This document shows positions 49,266 to 61,135 of a stretch of 64,000 nucleotides of DNA, piece after piece. The translations under genes and the position numbers were made by a program. Every line of letters begins with the position of its first letter. Position 1 is the first letter of the stretch. The notes under the pieces were generated by a model. The model was not told the origin of the DNA, did not search any database, and saw only the letters and a list, made by a program, of their open reading frames with translations. Source of the stretch: Labia minor (Eukaryota; Arthropoda; Insecta; Dermaptera; Spongiphoridae); the NCBI GenBank assembly GCA_963082975.1, contig OY720344.1, positions 75,442,053 to 75,506,052 on the forward strand, in the 5' to 3' direction.

Positions 49266-50804
49266 ATAAAACCGATTCTAATATATTATACCAAAAAAAA
49301 ATATTATTTAATAAAAACAAACAATTATAAATATATAAATTAAAATGAATTGATTTATTATTTACATTAAAATTTTAATACAAATTTTCCATATATAATT
49401 AATATAATTATTATAATTATAACTTAACTAAAAAAATGTATATTTAAAATAAATAATATCAAAAATAAAACTGATTGTTTTCTTCTTTTGAGCAAAGAAT
49501 ATACAATAAAAATGTTAAAAATAAATAAAAAAACATAAACAAATGATTATTCATTTAATAAATTAACAAATAAATAATAAATTAATCATAAAAATAAGTG
49601 CATTATTGATTTATTTTTTATTAATAATAATAAAAATAATTTTAAATATCTATATTTATATATATATATATATCAAGATTCTATATAGAATGAATGTTAA
49701 TGATTTAAATGACAAAGCTATATGTTTATTCAAGTTTTGTTTGTTTTTCAAACTTTCATTAGATAGTGATTGAAATTTACGAAATAACGCATTCTAATGA
49801 ATTTGCACTGTTTGGTTTGCATTAATTAATTAGTGAACTAGTAAATTAATTTCTAATCTTTTATTTAAATTTAATTTTTTTAGAATTTCAGTACATTTCG
49901 TTTTTATCTATCATACATATAAATTAATTTATTTTATTTTTTGTTTTTGTTTATATTTTAAATCTTGAAATAAGTTTTTTTCTCAAAATATGGTTATGAA
50001 TATATAAATTAAGACAATTTTTTTATTTTATTTTTTTTTTAATTTCTTTTTTATAGATTATGATGTACTCAAACTGAAAAATAAAAATTATTTTATCAAA
50101 ATTTTTATGTATATATTTCAATTTCGATTAATTTATTCTATTAAAAAAATTAGAAAATGAAGTATAAATATAAGGCCCATTTTAATATTTATTTTTATTA
50201 CAAATGAAAGAAAGAGAATTTAATATTTTTTTAAAAAATCAAATTACAATTTTAATTAGTTTAAATTTTAAATTTATTCGAAGGATTTACTTTTGATTTC
50301 TTTTTGTTTTCAATAAATAAAAAACTGGTTTGTATCTTTTCAATACTGTTTAAAATAATTTTATTTTTTAATTAAACTAACAAGTTTTCAATCGAAATGA
50401 AAATCAACCCAAATAATTTTGAATTAATTAAAATTTTAAATTTCATTTCACAAGGTAATTTTAACGATATCCAGTAAGTTTTTTTTCCATTCATTATTAT
50501 TTTCTAATAATCAGTTTTGTAACTAATTATTACAATTAAAATCAATTAAAATATACTGACAACTTTAGAACTAGTATATAAAGAAAAAAATTAGATGTGT
50601 AAAGAATATATATGCATTCAATTTTACTTTCCAAATCCGTTTTATAAAAATAAATTGAACAAGTGTAGAATGTGTAGTTAATATTAATATTAATTCAGGT
50701 TTTTAACGTGTTAATTAAAGAATACATTGTATTTGATCTAATTTGAGAGTGCAAATTCATTTTCTTTTTCTCTATAATACATCGATAAAATATAATATAA
50801 ATAT

Positions 50805-50838
<34 letters not shown>

Positions 50839-51029
50839 TTTGTTTTTTATATATCACATCACCCTACTTTTGTAATCTCATCTGTGGATATTGGCTTATT
50901 TATTATATTATATTATATACATACAGTATATCTATGAGCTTGGAAGTTATATATTCTACCTGAGAGAGCCATTGAGCTTTCCACCTGATCCTTGATGATT
51001 CATAGCCATCCTCTCATACTACTAAATTA
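49266..51029. other. AT-rich intergenic DNA
   Basis: A/T-rich, with a (TA)n tract at about 50807-50836. No supported gene. Confidence 0.5.
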
Positions 51030-51629
51030 AGTTAAATATGATCTAAATATTTTATTAAATTAATAAAAATGAGAACTTTTAGAATAAGTTATCTAATTGA
51101 AATGATATTTGAATATTAGAATTTAAAATTAAATATTATATTAATTCTTTGTTTGGGAATTGTTAGAACATGAATCGTCTTGCACTGGCTATGCGTTATT
51201 TTTTATTAATATCACATCATAAAAAAGAATATACAAAATAAAAAAAAACATTTTAATAAATTATAATAGAATATAATCATCTAGATTTAAAATAAATTTA
51301 AAAAATTCAAAAATTTTAAATAACTCCTTTATATCATCATATTTTAATTTTTATATTTAGTAATTAAATTAAAATAAAAAACAAAGGTAATATAATTTAA
51401 TCATTTTAATTGAAGCTTTAAAAATTATTTTGACATCATAAAATACTAAATATTTTTTTTTATTAAACATTGATAAAATTTAAATATTATTATAAATTAT
51501 AGAAAAGAAGGGTCAAATTTTACTTTATGGGCCTTTTTTAAAAATTAAAAAAAATGAATAATAACACAAAATAATGTTCAAAAAAATGATTATTTATTGA
51601 AATTAATGCGCGGAACTAATCAAAATCAC

Positions 51630-51775
51630 AAGTTTTCCCGTCGGTTACGTCATCAAAATCTTCTGGCTCGATTTCAAGTTTTGGCTTTCTAGGATCATAC
51701 AGATCACCCGCCATATTAAAGAAGGCGATAGTCGGATCCAATCCCTTATCTCGGCACATAATAACACAAAATAAT
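51630..51775 (-). pseudogene. C-terminal exon fragment of the Merlin-like transposase
   Basis: On the minus strand the frame CRDKGLDPTIAFFNMAGDLY continues with DPRKPKLEIEPEDFDDV and ends in TAG near 51630, followed by an AATAAATAATC stretch that could serve as polyA signal. The region just after the stop (about 51560-51630) is duplicated at 51765-51830. The FFNMAGDLYDP phrase is compatible with the end of IS1016/Merlin transposases, but this is inferred from context. Confidence 0.45.
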
Positions 51776-52009
51776 GTTCAAAAAAATGATTATTTATTGA
51801 AATTAATGCGCGGAACTAATCAAAATCACAAGCGAAAAAGCGTTTAAATAACTTTGGTATGGATAAAACTATTTCTAAAATAAAATAAAAACTATTTGTA
51901 AAATAAAATAAACCGAATTTAAAAAACCGAAAAAGTCTTTAAATAACTCTAGTATGGATAAAACTATTTCTAAAATAAAATAAACCGAATTTAAAAAACC
52001 GAAACTTAC

Positions 52010-52165
52010 TTTTGTTGTATCACTTGTTAATTTAAGTGGGCCATCACATTTGGGACACTTGTATGTCGGTTCAGTTGGAATTAATTGCCAATCTTGCAAT
52101 TGTTGAACCAAATTATCACTATTGCAAATCATATAAATTTTCACTAAATTAAGTGTTTCCGCCAT
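52010..52165 (-). pseudogene. N-terminal exon of the Merlin-like transposase (zinc ribbon)
   Basis: Starts MAETLNLVKIYMICNSDNL and runs into QLIPTEPTYKCPKCDGPL followed by KLTSDTTK. LIPxxxxCPxCxxPMxL is the N-terminal zinc-ribbon signature of IS1016/Merlin-type (ISXO2) transposases. Directly after the last Lys codon the minus strand reads GTAAGT, a consensus splice donor. The frame beyond it (to 51875) is a translated intron with duplicated units (FGFLNSVYFIL twice). The rest of the transposase is deleted. Confidence 0.6.
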
Positions 52166-52835
52166 GTAAGAAATGAAATTGAAATTGTTTACATAAATAA
52201 ATAATTTTCACCTATCTATCTATTTACAATAGAATAAACATGTCAACAATAATTTAATCAATAATTAACAAAATTGGCCGTGATCTCTTTTTTCTTTGTT
52301 TACTTTTAAAAATTTTCGTTAATTTCGAAATTCTTTCTTTCTTTTAGACATGTTCCGCGCTTCAGACTGACTCAAAAAGGAAAGGGATATGTTTTATATG
52401 TTTATATCAATCAAAAAACACGTGTTAGAAAAAAGGCCCATAAAGTAAAATTTAGCCAAAAGAAGAAATATTCAAATAAATAAAGAAAAATAAAAAAATT
52501 CAAAATAAAAAATATAAGGCTCTTTAATGAACAACACGGAGAATTATATAAACTTTAAAAAATTAATTTCTGCGGTTATTCATTAGATATTAATAAAATT
52601 ATAGACTATGTTACTATAGAGGTGTATAAGAATATTGTGATGTAATTTCATAGAAATCGGTTCAACCAATTTTGAGTCTATAACATCCTTATTTTCCGGA
52701 CAGACAGACAGACATGAAAAATTCTTAAGTCACTTTTGGATTCTAGAGGTCATGAAATGAGAAGATATGCAAAAAATTTTAAATTCTGAGTAATGTTCAG
52801 ACAAAAACCTTTTTTTTATATATATAGATATATAA

Positions 52836-53336
52836 GAAAGTAAATAGTTTATATATGTATATATAAAATAAATATAATAAATAATATCCTCTATAATTAT
52901 TAATATGTAATTTATTCTTACCATATAAAAACAACAATTAAAACAAATGATCTATAATCCTCTCTTTTAAAGAATATTATTTTTTCTCAGATATTTTTTT
53001 ACAAGTATATAAATTGATTTAAATTTGTTTTCAAATGAATAATTAAAAAAGAAAAACTATTTGGCACAATATTTTTTTTTTATAAATATTTATTTTCAAA
53101 ATATTTTTTTTCTATTTTCGACGCTATGTAATTTAATAAATATTAAATAATTCGAATTATATTAACTTTAAATAATTTAAAAAACAATTAAATATTAAAT
53201 AAATAATAAATCTAATCTAATCGTATTAATTAATGGTAATAAAAAATTACTTTGGTACTACACTGTATGTATTATGAATACAAATTAAAATTTGAGCAAA
53301 TTATTTTCAAAATTAAAAATGGCGAATATTTCAGCA
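52836..53336. other. AT-rich 3' flank of the Osiris-like exon
   Basis: No repeat or gene. It is downstream (minus strand) of the exon's TAA and would hold its 3' UTR. No clear AATAAA was chosen. Confidence 0.4.
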
Positions 53337-53719
53337 TTATTGTCCCCAGTGATACGGATACTCCATGTAAGGGTAAGGAGTCCTTTGAGGTCCGTTACTG
53401 TAAGGGTTGTAGTACTCGGTAACTGCATTCCTTTCCCAAGATGAATGATGCGTGTGGTGAGGATTATTGTGTACATGAACGTGCACTTCCTTATTGGGTT
53501 GCCATCCATGACCTGATGGTTCCCATCCGCCATGTTTCACTGAATATAATTTTCCAAAAAGATTTCCCACCCCAAGTATCATCAGAATCACTCCGACTCC
53601 GAGACCTTTAAGTACGAGGACGGTGAGAGCTGTTAAGAGCGTTGTAATCACACCAAGTTTGTACATCATCGGAAGTAATGCCATCATTACTTTGCGCCGA
53701 GCTCCAAAAGTACGTCCAT
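53337..53719 (-). CDS. Last exon of an Osiris-like (DUF1676) gene
   Basis: The only strong host-gene candidate. On the minus strand an acceptor TTATTTTTTCAG (about 53720-53731) precedes a frame starting one base into a codon (x-AT GGA CGT), reading GRTFGARRKVMMALLPMMYK, then a hydrophobic stretch GVITTLLTALTVLVLKGLGV with VGVILMILGVGNLFGKL, then HGGWEPSGHGW, EVHVHVHNNPHHTHHSSW and the Tyr/Pro-rich end NPYSNGPQRTPYPYMEYPYH. It stops with TAA at 53337-53339. A basic linker, two adjacent membrane-type helices and a His/Tyr/Pro-rich tail fit Osiris proteins, insect secretory/endosomal membrane proteins linked to cuticle formation. Upstream exons, including the signal peptide, are not found and may lie beyond the window. 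A Met at 53687 is inside the exon. The neighbouring intron carries a HINE-like insertion. A partial copy lies at 4640-5055. Confidence 0.65.
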
Positions 53720-53731
53720 CTGAAAAAATAA
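53720..53731 (-). promoter_or_regulatory. Splice acceptor of the Osiris-like exon
   Basis: On the minus strand TTATTTTTTCAG precedes the exon. The same polypyrimidine tract and AG are kept in the duplicate at 4905-4916, which supports the call. Confidence 0.65.
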
Positions 53732-53847
53732 CAATATTACATTTATAAAGCTAAAAGAAACGAATGAATGAATGAATATACCTGTTTTAATCTTTATAAT
53801 AAATATTTATTTTGTTTTCAGGTGTGAGAATGGAAACAAAATATTAA

Positions 53848-54638
53848 AATAAGTTGACCTGTTGCCAGGTCCGAACCGACCGACGGTTTGAAGTAAATTA
53901 ATTTCCAGCTACAGAAACAATTTCAAATAATTTTAATATATCTATTAATGTAATAAAAAACAGATATGGATATAACATAAATATTTTTAATTTTATTTTA
54001 TTTATAATATATAGCTGAAGTAGCCGGCGTTACCCGAGGCTGTGACGTCATGAAGGGCTGGGTGACGTCATATAATTTTAAATTAAGAAAAACATAATGA
54101 AGATGATTTTTCCCGAGGATAAAACCAATACATTCGTGGTGATATGTAAAAAAATCTCCTTATGTGAAATTTTGTGCGAAAATAACCCTTCCCTTCTTAT
54201 CGTCGATCGCTAATACTACCACTTCCGGTTTCCGGATTTGCACCAAAAGTTGATCAATTCATCCCACTGATGCATTAAGTAAATATACCAAATTTCATCA
54301 AAATCGGTTGAGCCGTTCAGGCTGTACACATCTATACGGACGGACGGACGGACGGACGGACCACTTCCGGTTTCCGGATTTGCACCAAAAGTTGATCAAT
54401 TCATCCCACTGATGCATTAAGTAAATATACCAAATTTCATCAAAATCGGTTGAGCCGTTCAGGCTGTACACATCTATACGGACGGACGGACGGACGGACG
54501 GACGGACGGACGGACAGACATCATGCTAAAAATACTTTTTTCTGTTAAGAAAATGCATGATTCGTGGAGATATCTAAAAATCTCCACATGTGAAATTTGG
54601 TGTGAAAACAATACCTCCCTTACTATCGTCGGTCGGTA
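53848..54638 (-). mobile_element. HINE-like element, copy g, in the intron of the Osiris-like gene
   Basis: Full-length copy with a tandem duplication of its core (about 54218-54360 and 54361-54510), including two (GGAC)n tracts at 54337-54360 and 54478-54515. The intron without the insertion is preserved at about 4780-4800 in the exon duplicate, where GATTACTCTAATT joins directly to TTAATATATTG. Confidence 0.82.
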
Positions 54639-54760
54639 ATTATATAGTAATCGATTATTGAAATAAATTTTATTAATATCTAATCAATAACTGCAGAATT
54701 TATTTGTTTTTTAATTTGATATGTACATGTTGTTGTTCAGCAGCGCAAATAATACAATAC
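54639..54760 (-). repeat. R2-related segment in the intron
   Basis: The minus strand reads CTGCAGTTATTGATTAGATA and is related to R2 (16495-16540) and to 4670-4780. Confidence 0.5.
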
Positions 54761-54959
54761 AAATGATGTTTATAATATTTATATTTTTATTTTTCTAATA
54801 TTTTCATTATTTCAATTGATCATAATGGCCTTTTTAACTTATTTAACACACTGAAAACATTCACATTACGACTATATTACCTCTATTAATTTTTAAGATT
54901 ATATGAATAAATATTTAAAAAAAAATCATCTCATAATTGGATTTTCAAGTAAGATTTTA

Positions 54960-55306
54960 ATAAGGGTGGACAATGTATGAAGGGACACTTGGAGAAATGT
55001 GGATGTGGCCGCAAAGAACTTTCGAGTAACGGAGAGCCAGAGCCCAGAGGTAGATAGATAGATATAACATATAACATATACAATAATAAGTATTGATTAG
55101 TTTATTAATTTATTGGTTAAATTAAAATATATATTAAATAAGAACACAAAAACAAATGAATGTTATATGTAATATACTGATAGAGAAAAAAATGGATGAA
55201 AGCCTTTTAAACTTTCAACCAAATACCATGTATTACTTCGAGGGTACATGGGGCAGAGCCCGCGTTTAGGTGTGAAGAACGCCGAAGGCGGTTTAAGCAT
55301 TTAGTT
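54960..55306 (+). mobile_element. LINE family L1x 3' end, decayed tail
   Basis: Begins GACACTTGGAGAAATGTGG, as in the other copies, and continues to the tail at about 55235-55306, where the hairpin sequences are degraded (GGGGCAGAGCCCGC and GAACGCCGAAGGCGGTTT). Confidence 0.75.
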
Positions 55307-55335
55307 ATAATATAAAAGAAACCATTGTTCTAGTC

Positions 55336-55626
55336 CAGGGATGTCCAACACGCGGCCCACTCAAAGTTTTGAAGCGGCCCACTATCGACTCATTTTGGAG
55401 TTAAATTTTAAAGAATTCACAGTCCGGCAAGCGACCTATAACTTCGAGGCTATAAAAAAAAGGCTGGGCAACATTCAAAAACAAAAAAACACCTCTATCC
55501 CCAAAAATCTCCATAAGTTTTGAGACATTCACTAGCTAGGTTTAACATATTCTGGTAATTTTGCGGCCCAGTTAAATATTTAAGTTTGCGATGTGGCCCA
55601 TTAAATTAAAAGGTTGGACATCCCTG
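55336..55626. mobile_element. hAT-type MITE
   Basis: 291 bp. Inverted ends CAGGGATGTCCAAC and GTTGGACATCCCTG, with perfect 8-bp target duplications TTCTAGTC at 55328-55335 and 55627-55634. Sub-terminal GCGGCCCAC / GTGGCCCA repeats. A 60-codon frame inside has no domain. Confidence 0.92.
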
Positions 55627-55634
55627 TTCTAGTC

Positions 55635-56217
55635 CAATTTTATATATTTTTTAAAATTGAATAAAATATTTTAAAAATAAATATGATTTTAAACCAAAAT
55701 ATTATATTAAAAAAAATGCTAATTCATAAGTACCAAAAAATTTATAATGAAAAAACAGAGACCCTAGTTAACCAACATTAAAATCATTAGAATATTTTAA
55801 TAAAGAAATGTATGATAAATTTATTATTTATTAAAAAAAGACTTGACTCTTTTAATTACATATTCTAATTAATTTATTATATATATTATATTATATAGAG
55901 ATTTATATCAAATACTGATGCATATCTTTGTGCATCTACCACTACTATATTATTTCATTATATTTACATTTATACATTTATATTGTCAGCATACCGCATT
56001 CTTGTCCTAAGGTCGTTTCCCAATTGGTTTCCCTGTACCCTTTTTTAATCATTCAAGACATTTGTCCTACTCAACCTGGTATCCTCGATTTTATGAATTT
56101 TATGATTTTATTATATTATTTATTAGATTTGAGGGGGGGATGCATAGAATTAATATAATTTAAAGTTTAACAATATCTTCATTCCTTTCTAATTTCATTC
56201 TTAAAGCTATTTCTTGG

Positions 56218-56252
<35 letters not shown>

Positions 56253-56667
56253 AAAATAGGTTGTTAACAAAGAAATTAAGTCTTTAACTGAATTGAAATA
56301 AAAATTTATCGTTCCTAATAGGTATTTCGAGTACAAGAATAGTTATAAATTTAGAGTGGATCTTGTTTGTCGGTTCAAATGCCGCCTTTTTGGCACCTAT
56401 TTAGGATTTTTATTCAACTTTAAATTATTTGAATAATCCCATAAATTAAATCAACATGTTTGTGCAGTTTTTTTCATATTTGAAAGTATAATTATTAAAG
56501 TACATCATTTCTTTTCCGATCACGTAAATAATTTTAAAGCTGCTTTGATAATTGGAGATAAAGAAAAAAATAATTAAACTATTTATTGTTTTAATTAATT
56601 AATTCTTAACCATTTTGGTTCCAATTTCAAAAATATACTTTAAAGATTTCAATTTTCACTTAAATTT
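55635..56667. other. AT-rich DNA
   Basis: A (TA)n tract at 56226-56251. The short frame at 55928-56158 is chance sequence with a GC-richer patch near 55990-56090. No other feature. Confidence 0.45.
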
Positions 56668-57885
56668 TTTTTTTATTTATTATTACAATCTATTAGTGTA
56701 GCTAATAAGTAATTTTATTTTATTACATTAAATTACTTATACAGTACATCCCCATATTCATATAGGTTTGTTTTCCTTATTTCTTTTTTTCCCCCTCTCA
56801 ATAAAGTTCATGTAGTTTCACTCTTTTAAGTCCTCGAGTTTGATTTTTTATGTTGAGAACATTCGCTGCCTCTTCGTTGACATATTCTCCCAATCTCCTT
56901 TTGTGAGCTGTTGCACTTTTTTTAATAACTTCTTCTACCATCTCCACTTCAAAATCCTGGTAGAGATCAGCATTACGAATATACCAAAGGGCGTTTACTA
57001 TGCACCTCAATACATTATATTGGAACTGTTGTATTATATTTCTGTTCGACTGGGCTGTGCATCCCCATAGTTGTATATCATAAGACCAAATTGTTTTGAG
57101 GACCTATTGTACAGTAAAAGTTTATTTTCGATGGTCATTGTAGACTTTCTACCCATTAACCAGTATATTTTTTTAAATTTAATGTTAAGCTCATCTCGTT
57201 TTTTTTAAATGCACTTTCCATCGGAGACGGGCATCCAGTGTCATTCCAAGATATTTTGATTGGATGGAATATGGAATTATTTTATTATTTATGTACAAAG
57301 GCTGATATGTGATTATTTTGTTTGTGAAATCAACATGCACTGATTTTGTAGAATTTAATTTAATTCTCCATTTATCGGTACATTTTTGTATTTTGGCAAG
57401 TGATTTATTAAGTTTTAGGATTGATTCATTATTATCCTGCCCAGTTGCTAGGACTGGCGTGTCATCTGCAAACATCGCTGTGATATTTGGAGCAATTTCT
57501 GATAAATCATTGGTATAGAGAAGATAAAGTAGGGGTCCCAACACGCTTCCCTGAAGCACCCCAGGGTTGTCTTCTTGAGCTCTGAGTAAGCATCTTCTTG
57601 TTTCCTGAAGATTTGATTGAATAATGTTTGCATTTTTTTCTTATTTTGTAATTTAATCCTTCGTCCCACACTTTGTCAAATGCTTGAGTGACGTCAAGAA
57701 ATACAGCCGAACATACTCTCCTCTCTTCAAGTGCTTGTTCAATAATATTTATTATTCGATGAACTTGTTCGATTGTTGAGTGTCTTTTGCGGAAACCAAA
57801 CTGATGGTTTGGTATGTTTTCTCTCTTCAATGATAAGAGTAATTCTCCTAAGTATCAACTTTTCAAACAATTTTTCACTTAAATG
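56668..57885 (-). mobile_element. Jockey-clade LINE, 5' truncated and frameshifted
   Basis: The minus strand carries, from 57885 down to 56668, fragments of a Jockey ORF2: SEKLFEKLILRRI (57850-57875), PNHQFGFRKRHSTIEQ and FLDVTQAFDKVWDEGL (57690-57830), QGSVLGPLLYLLY and the catalytic FADD box (MFADDTPVLATG, 57460-57559), KYLGMTLDARLRWKVHLKK (about 57195-57255), and RCIVNALWYIRNADLYQDFE to a final stop at about 56798. A deletion after WDEGL and at least two frame changes separate the fragments. An A-rich tail with AATAAATAAAAAAAA follows at 56668-56690. It is an ordinary dead copy, not a gene. Confidence 0.93.
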
Positions 57886-59004
57886 AATTCATTTAAATAT
57901 TAATACCTTAACAATTTATGAGATCGATAAATAATAATTTTTATTTTTATTAAAACATTTATATTCTATCATCCTATAAAATATTGAAAATAAAACAAAC
58001 ATTTCAATTGATAATTAAGAGATGTTATATTATATTTTCAATCAGATATTTTATTATAACAAAAATAATTTTATTTAGTGTAATCACAGAGTTGACTAGT
58101 TTTTTTTTAAAAAAAAACGTTCTTTATTTTGGTAATAATGTGTTGAATCGAATGGAACTTAATTCTACCAATATGAATAACTATTAAAAAAGTTATTGTG
58201 TTTTGAAGTTTATATATATATAATGAAGAACATCCTAATAATAATACAGGAAATCACAGACCATACTTAGGAAATGTTATTTCAAAATGAAAAATGAAAA
58301 AAGTTGCCCGTAAAATTGAAATCATTGAAAAAAAAACTCAAAGTGAATTTAATCCTTGTTTTTCGAAAAATATAATTTATTATTATAATGAATAGAATCA
58401 TTTTTGAGATTAATATAAAAATCTTTTTATATAGGTATATAAAATTGTAGTAAATTCATTATTATAACCCGACATATAAACAATATAATGAATGTTTTGA
58501 TTTATAGTTGTTTTTTTTAATGGGTCAAATTTTATAAAATAAATTACCATTTAACTATTTGCAATTTTAAATAAAATTCAATATTTTAAAGGTCCATTAC
58601 CTTATTTTTAATAAGAATAAAAAAATAAAATTATCATTTTTTTATTATTTTTTTTTAAATGAATCAACTTGATTGAATATCTTACGGTACATTAGATTTT
58701 ATGGAAAGAAATCTTAGAATGCAGTGATGCGAAGAAATTGAAAAGAAAGAAGAAATAATTGACAATTAATAACGGCTTTACATTATTGAGTAATAAAATA
58801 AAATAATTTTAGATTTCTTTACTTATTTTTGAAATACAAGTTTTAATAATTGAAATTTCTTAAAACTTTCTTATAAAATTTAAAAGAAAAAGTGTGTGTT
58901 AAATAAAATTTTAAATAATATATCCTATAAAAAAATTTAGTAGTTTAATTAGAACATCTGAAATTTCATCTCCCTTCAACAAAATTCTTATAATAATATT
59001 ATAA
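57886..59004. other. AT-rich DNA
   Basis: No gene or shared repeat supported. Confidence 0.5.
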
Positions 59005-59005
59005 A

Positions 59006-59623
59006 TAAGTTGACCTGTGGTCAGGCACAGAACCGACCGAAGGTTTGAAATAAATTAATTTCCAGCTTCAGAAACAATTTCAAATCATTTAAATGTGTCT
59101 ATTAAAGCAATAAAAACATATATGGATATAAAATAAATATTTTTATTTTATTTATTCTAATATATAAGGAGGCGCTGGCTGTGACGTCATGAAGGGCTGG
59201 ATGATGTCATATAATTTTAAATTAAGAAACATCTAATGAAGATGATTTTTCCCGAGGATAAAACTAATACAAAGCATGATTCGTGGATATGTAAAAAATC
59301 TCCTCATGTGAAATTTGGTGTGAAAATAACCCTTCTGTTCCTATCGTCGATCGGTAATACTACCACTTCCGGTTTCTGGATTTGCACCAAAAGTTGATCA
59401 ATTCATCATACTGATGGATTAAGTAAATTCACCAAATTTTATCAAAATTCGTTGAGCCGCTCAAGCTGTACCCATCTATACGTACACACAGACGGACGGA
59501 CGGATATCATGCTAAAAATACTTTTTTCTATTAACAAAATTAATGATTCGTGGAGATATGTAAAAATCTCCACAAGTGAAATTTGGTGTGAAAACAATAC
59601 CTTCCTTACTATCGTCGGTCGGT
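59006..59623 (-). mobile_element. HINE-like element, copy h (near full length)
   Basis: 3' hairpin end at 59006-59035 (GACCTGTGGTCAGG), CRE-like sites around 59183-59213, the core (GGAC)n shortened to GACGGACGGACGG at 59490-59503, and 5' end GTCGGTCGGT at 59615-59624. More diverged than copies f and g. Confidence 0.78.
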
Positions 59624-59624
59624 A

Positions 59625-60601
59625 AAAATTAAATATCTCAATAATTTTAATTTTAAATTTCAATTCAGATTGTTCTTTTGGGGTCCACTTGCATCCAATT
59701 TCTATTTTCTTCCCAATTTCTCTTTTATCCTGTCTCCACAATATCCTATATCTAAAACGATTTATAATATTCACTAATATATCATTTTAAAACTGGCACT
59801 TAGGATGTATAAATAGAAAAAATAATATAGTTGATCTTTTTATCATGATCTTAATAAATATTAGTTTAAAATAAATTAACTAATAAATAATAGATATAAA
59901 AATGTCAACAAGTGTAACAGAGCAACAGCTAATCTTTAGCCTAATTTTATCAGATATTACTTTCCTTTATTTATTAATTTTCCTCATAAATCTTGAAAAT
60001 ATTTTACCTGGTACAATTCAAAAGGAATCAGCTTTTGAAATATCTTTATTTTTAATAAATTAGCATATGATAATAGAAAAATATTTTTATAGAGAGTTAC
60101 TCGACTTTGAAATTTATATTAGAAAAGATAAACAAGAATTAATTTTCAACCATTAATCATTTTAAGTATAAAATGAATCATTTTCTTATCCACTACCGAT
60201 TTTAGAGATGAAATCCATCATAAAGCAGATAAGAAATTATCATCAAAAGATTCATACCCAAATAGACACATTAAGGAGTATGTGAATATATTTTTTATAT
60301 GACAACCCCGACATTTTTATCTCTATATTAAATTTATTTAAAGTTAAGTGGATAATATTCATGTGTGGTATAATTTTAATTATTTAGTTTTTTATATTTC
60401 ATATTTATTTTTTATATTTTATTTTTTATTTTTTTATATTTATTTTTGTTTTAATGTTTATTATCTAATAATATTAGAGAATTAAGAAATATATTTAATT
60501 ATTAACAAAGGATACTACTAATTTATGAAAAACTGTGTGTAAAATACAATTTTACTTATAATCAATTTGTCAATAATAATAATATATATATATATATATA
60601 T
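59625..60601. other. AT-rich DNA
   Basis: No gene or shared repeat. A short GC-richer phrase at 59680-59750 cannot be placed. Confidence 0.45.
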
Positions 60602-60602
60602 A

Positions 60603-61135
60603 CAAGGTGACTCAAAAAAAATCCAATAAAACCAAGCGTAATGGAAAAAAAACATTTTATTCATAGTAGTTGAAACCTCACAAATTGTCATTTAAGAAAC
60701 ATTAATGGAATTTATCTTTTAGGTAAAAATTCAAGCATATTTGTGGATTTTGATAATACTGTACCAGTCGGTTCCTTTCGCGATTCCAAATACTCTTTTC
60801 TTATGAATTTTTTTTTTTGGGCCTCTTCTAGTTTGCGAGATAAAAATTATTAAAATTTGTATATAAATCCATTGATATTCTATATAGCGCGCTAGCCTGT
60901 TTTATCCGTTTGACTACCAAAGGACGCACTGATTTTCGATTTTTATAAGTTTTGCTTCACATAACCTGTGAGATGAAGATAGATCACATCTGACAACCAT
61001 GATTTGCATTGTTAACAACATAATTTTGGAAAAATTCAAATTACTCATGTTACTTAAATGAAAAGTTTTAAGAAATCAATTGTTATATATAAAAAGTTTT
61101 TCTTACATCACTTGATTATTTAAAATTTCGCCTTG
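60603..61135. mobile_element. Possible mariner/Tc1-like MITE
   Basis: CAAGGTGACTC on the left and TTCGCCTTG on the right are short inverted ends with TA on both sides (60601-60602 and 61136-61137). The inverted match is only about 8-10 bp, so this is tentative. No transposase. Confidence 0.35.

Larger units (their letters stand above)
51511..52457 (-). mobile_element. Merlin/IS1016-like DNA transposon, internally deleted
   Basis: 947 bp. Inverted ends of 29 bp with one or two mismatches: GGTCAAATTTTACTTTATGG and, inverted, GGCTAAATTTTACTTTATGG. Perfect 8-bp target duplications AAAAGAAG at 51503-51510 and 52458-52465. The pre-insertion site AGAAAAGAAGAAATATTC is preserved at about 16216 and 22800. 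Inside are an N-terminal exon with a zinc ribbon and a C-terminal frame on the minus strand. Target length and the protein suggest Merlin, but the catalytic DDE core is absent. Confidence 0.7.
51030..52835 (+). repeat. Repeat family R2, third copy, split by a Merlin-like element
   Basis: Bases 51030-51510 match about 15780-16225 and 52458-52835 match about 16218-16815 of the left inverted-repeat arm. It ends TTTTTATATATATAGATATA, as in the arms. No LINE is attached here, so R2 is an independent repeat. Confidence 0.75.

Noticed and set aside
53285..53533. Second minus-strand frame overlapping the Osiris-like exon
   Set aside because: It is an out-of-frame shadow; the 53337-53719 frame continues cleanly from the splice acceptor and has the recognisable composition.
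56798..57830. Functional reverse transcriptase gene
   Set aside because: Motifs lie in different frames with a deletion after WDEGL; it is a dead 5'-truncated Jockey copy.
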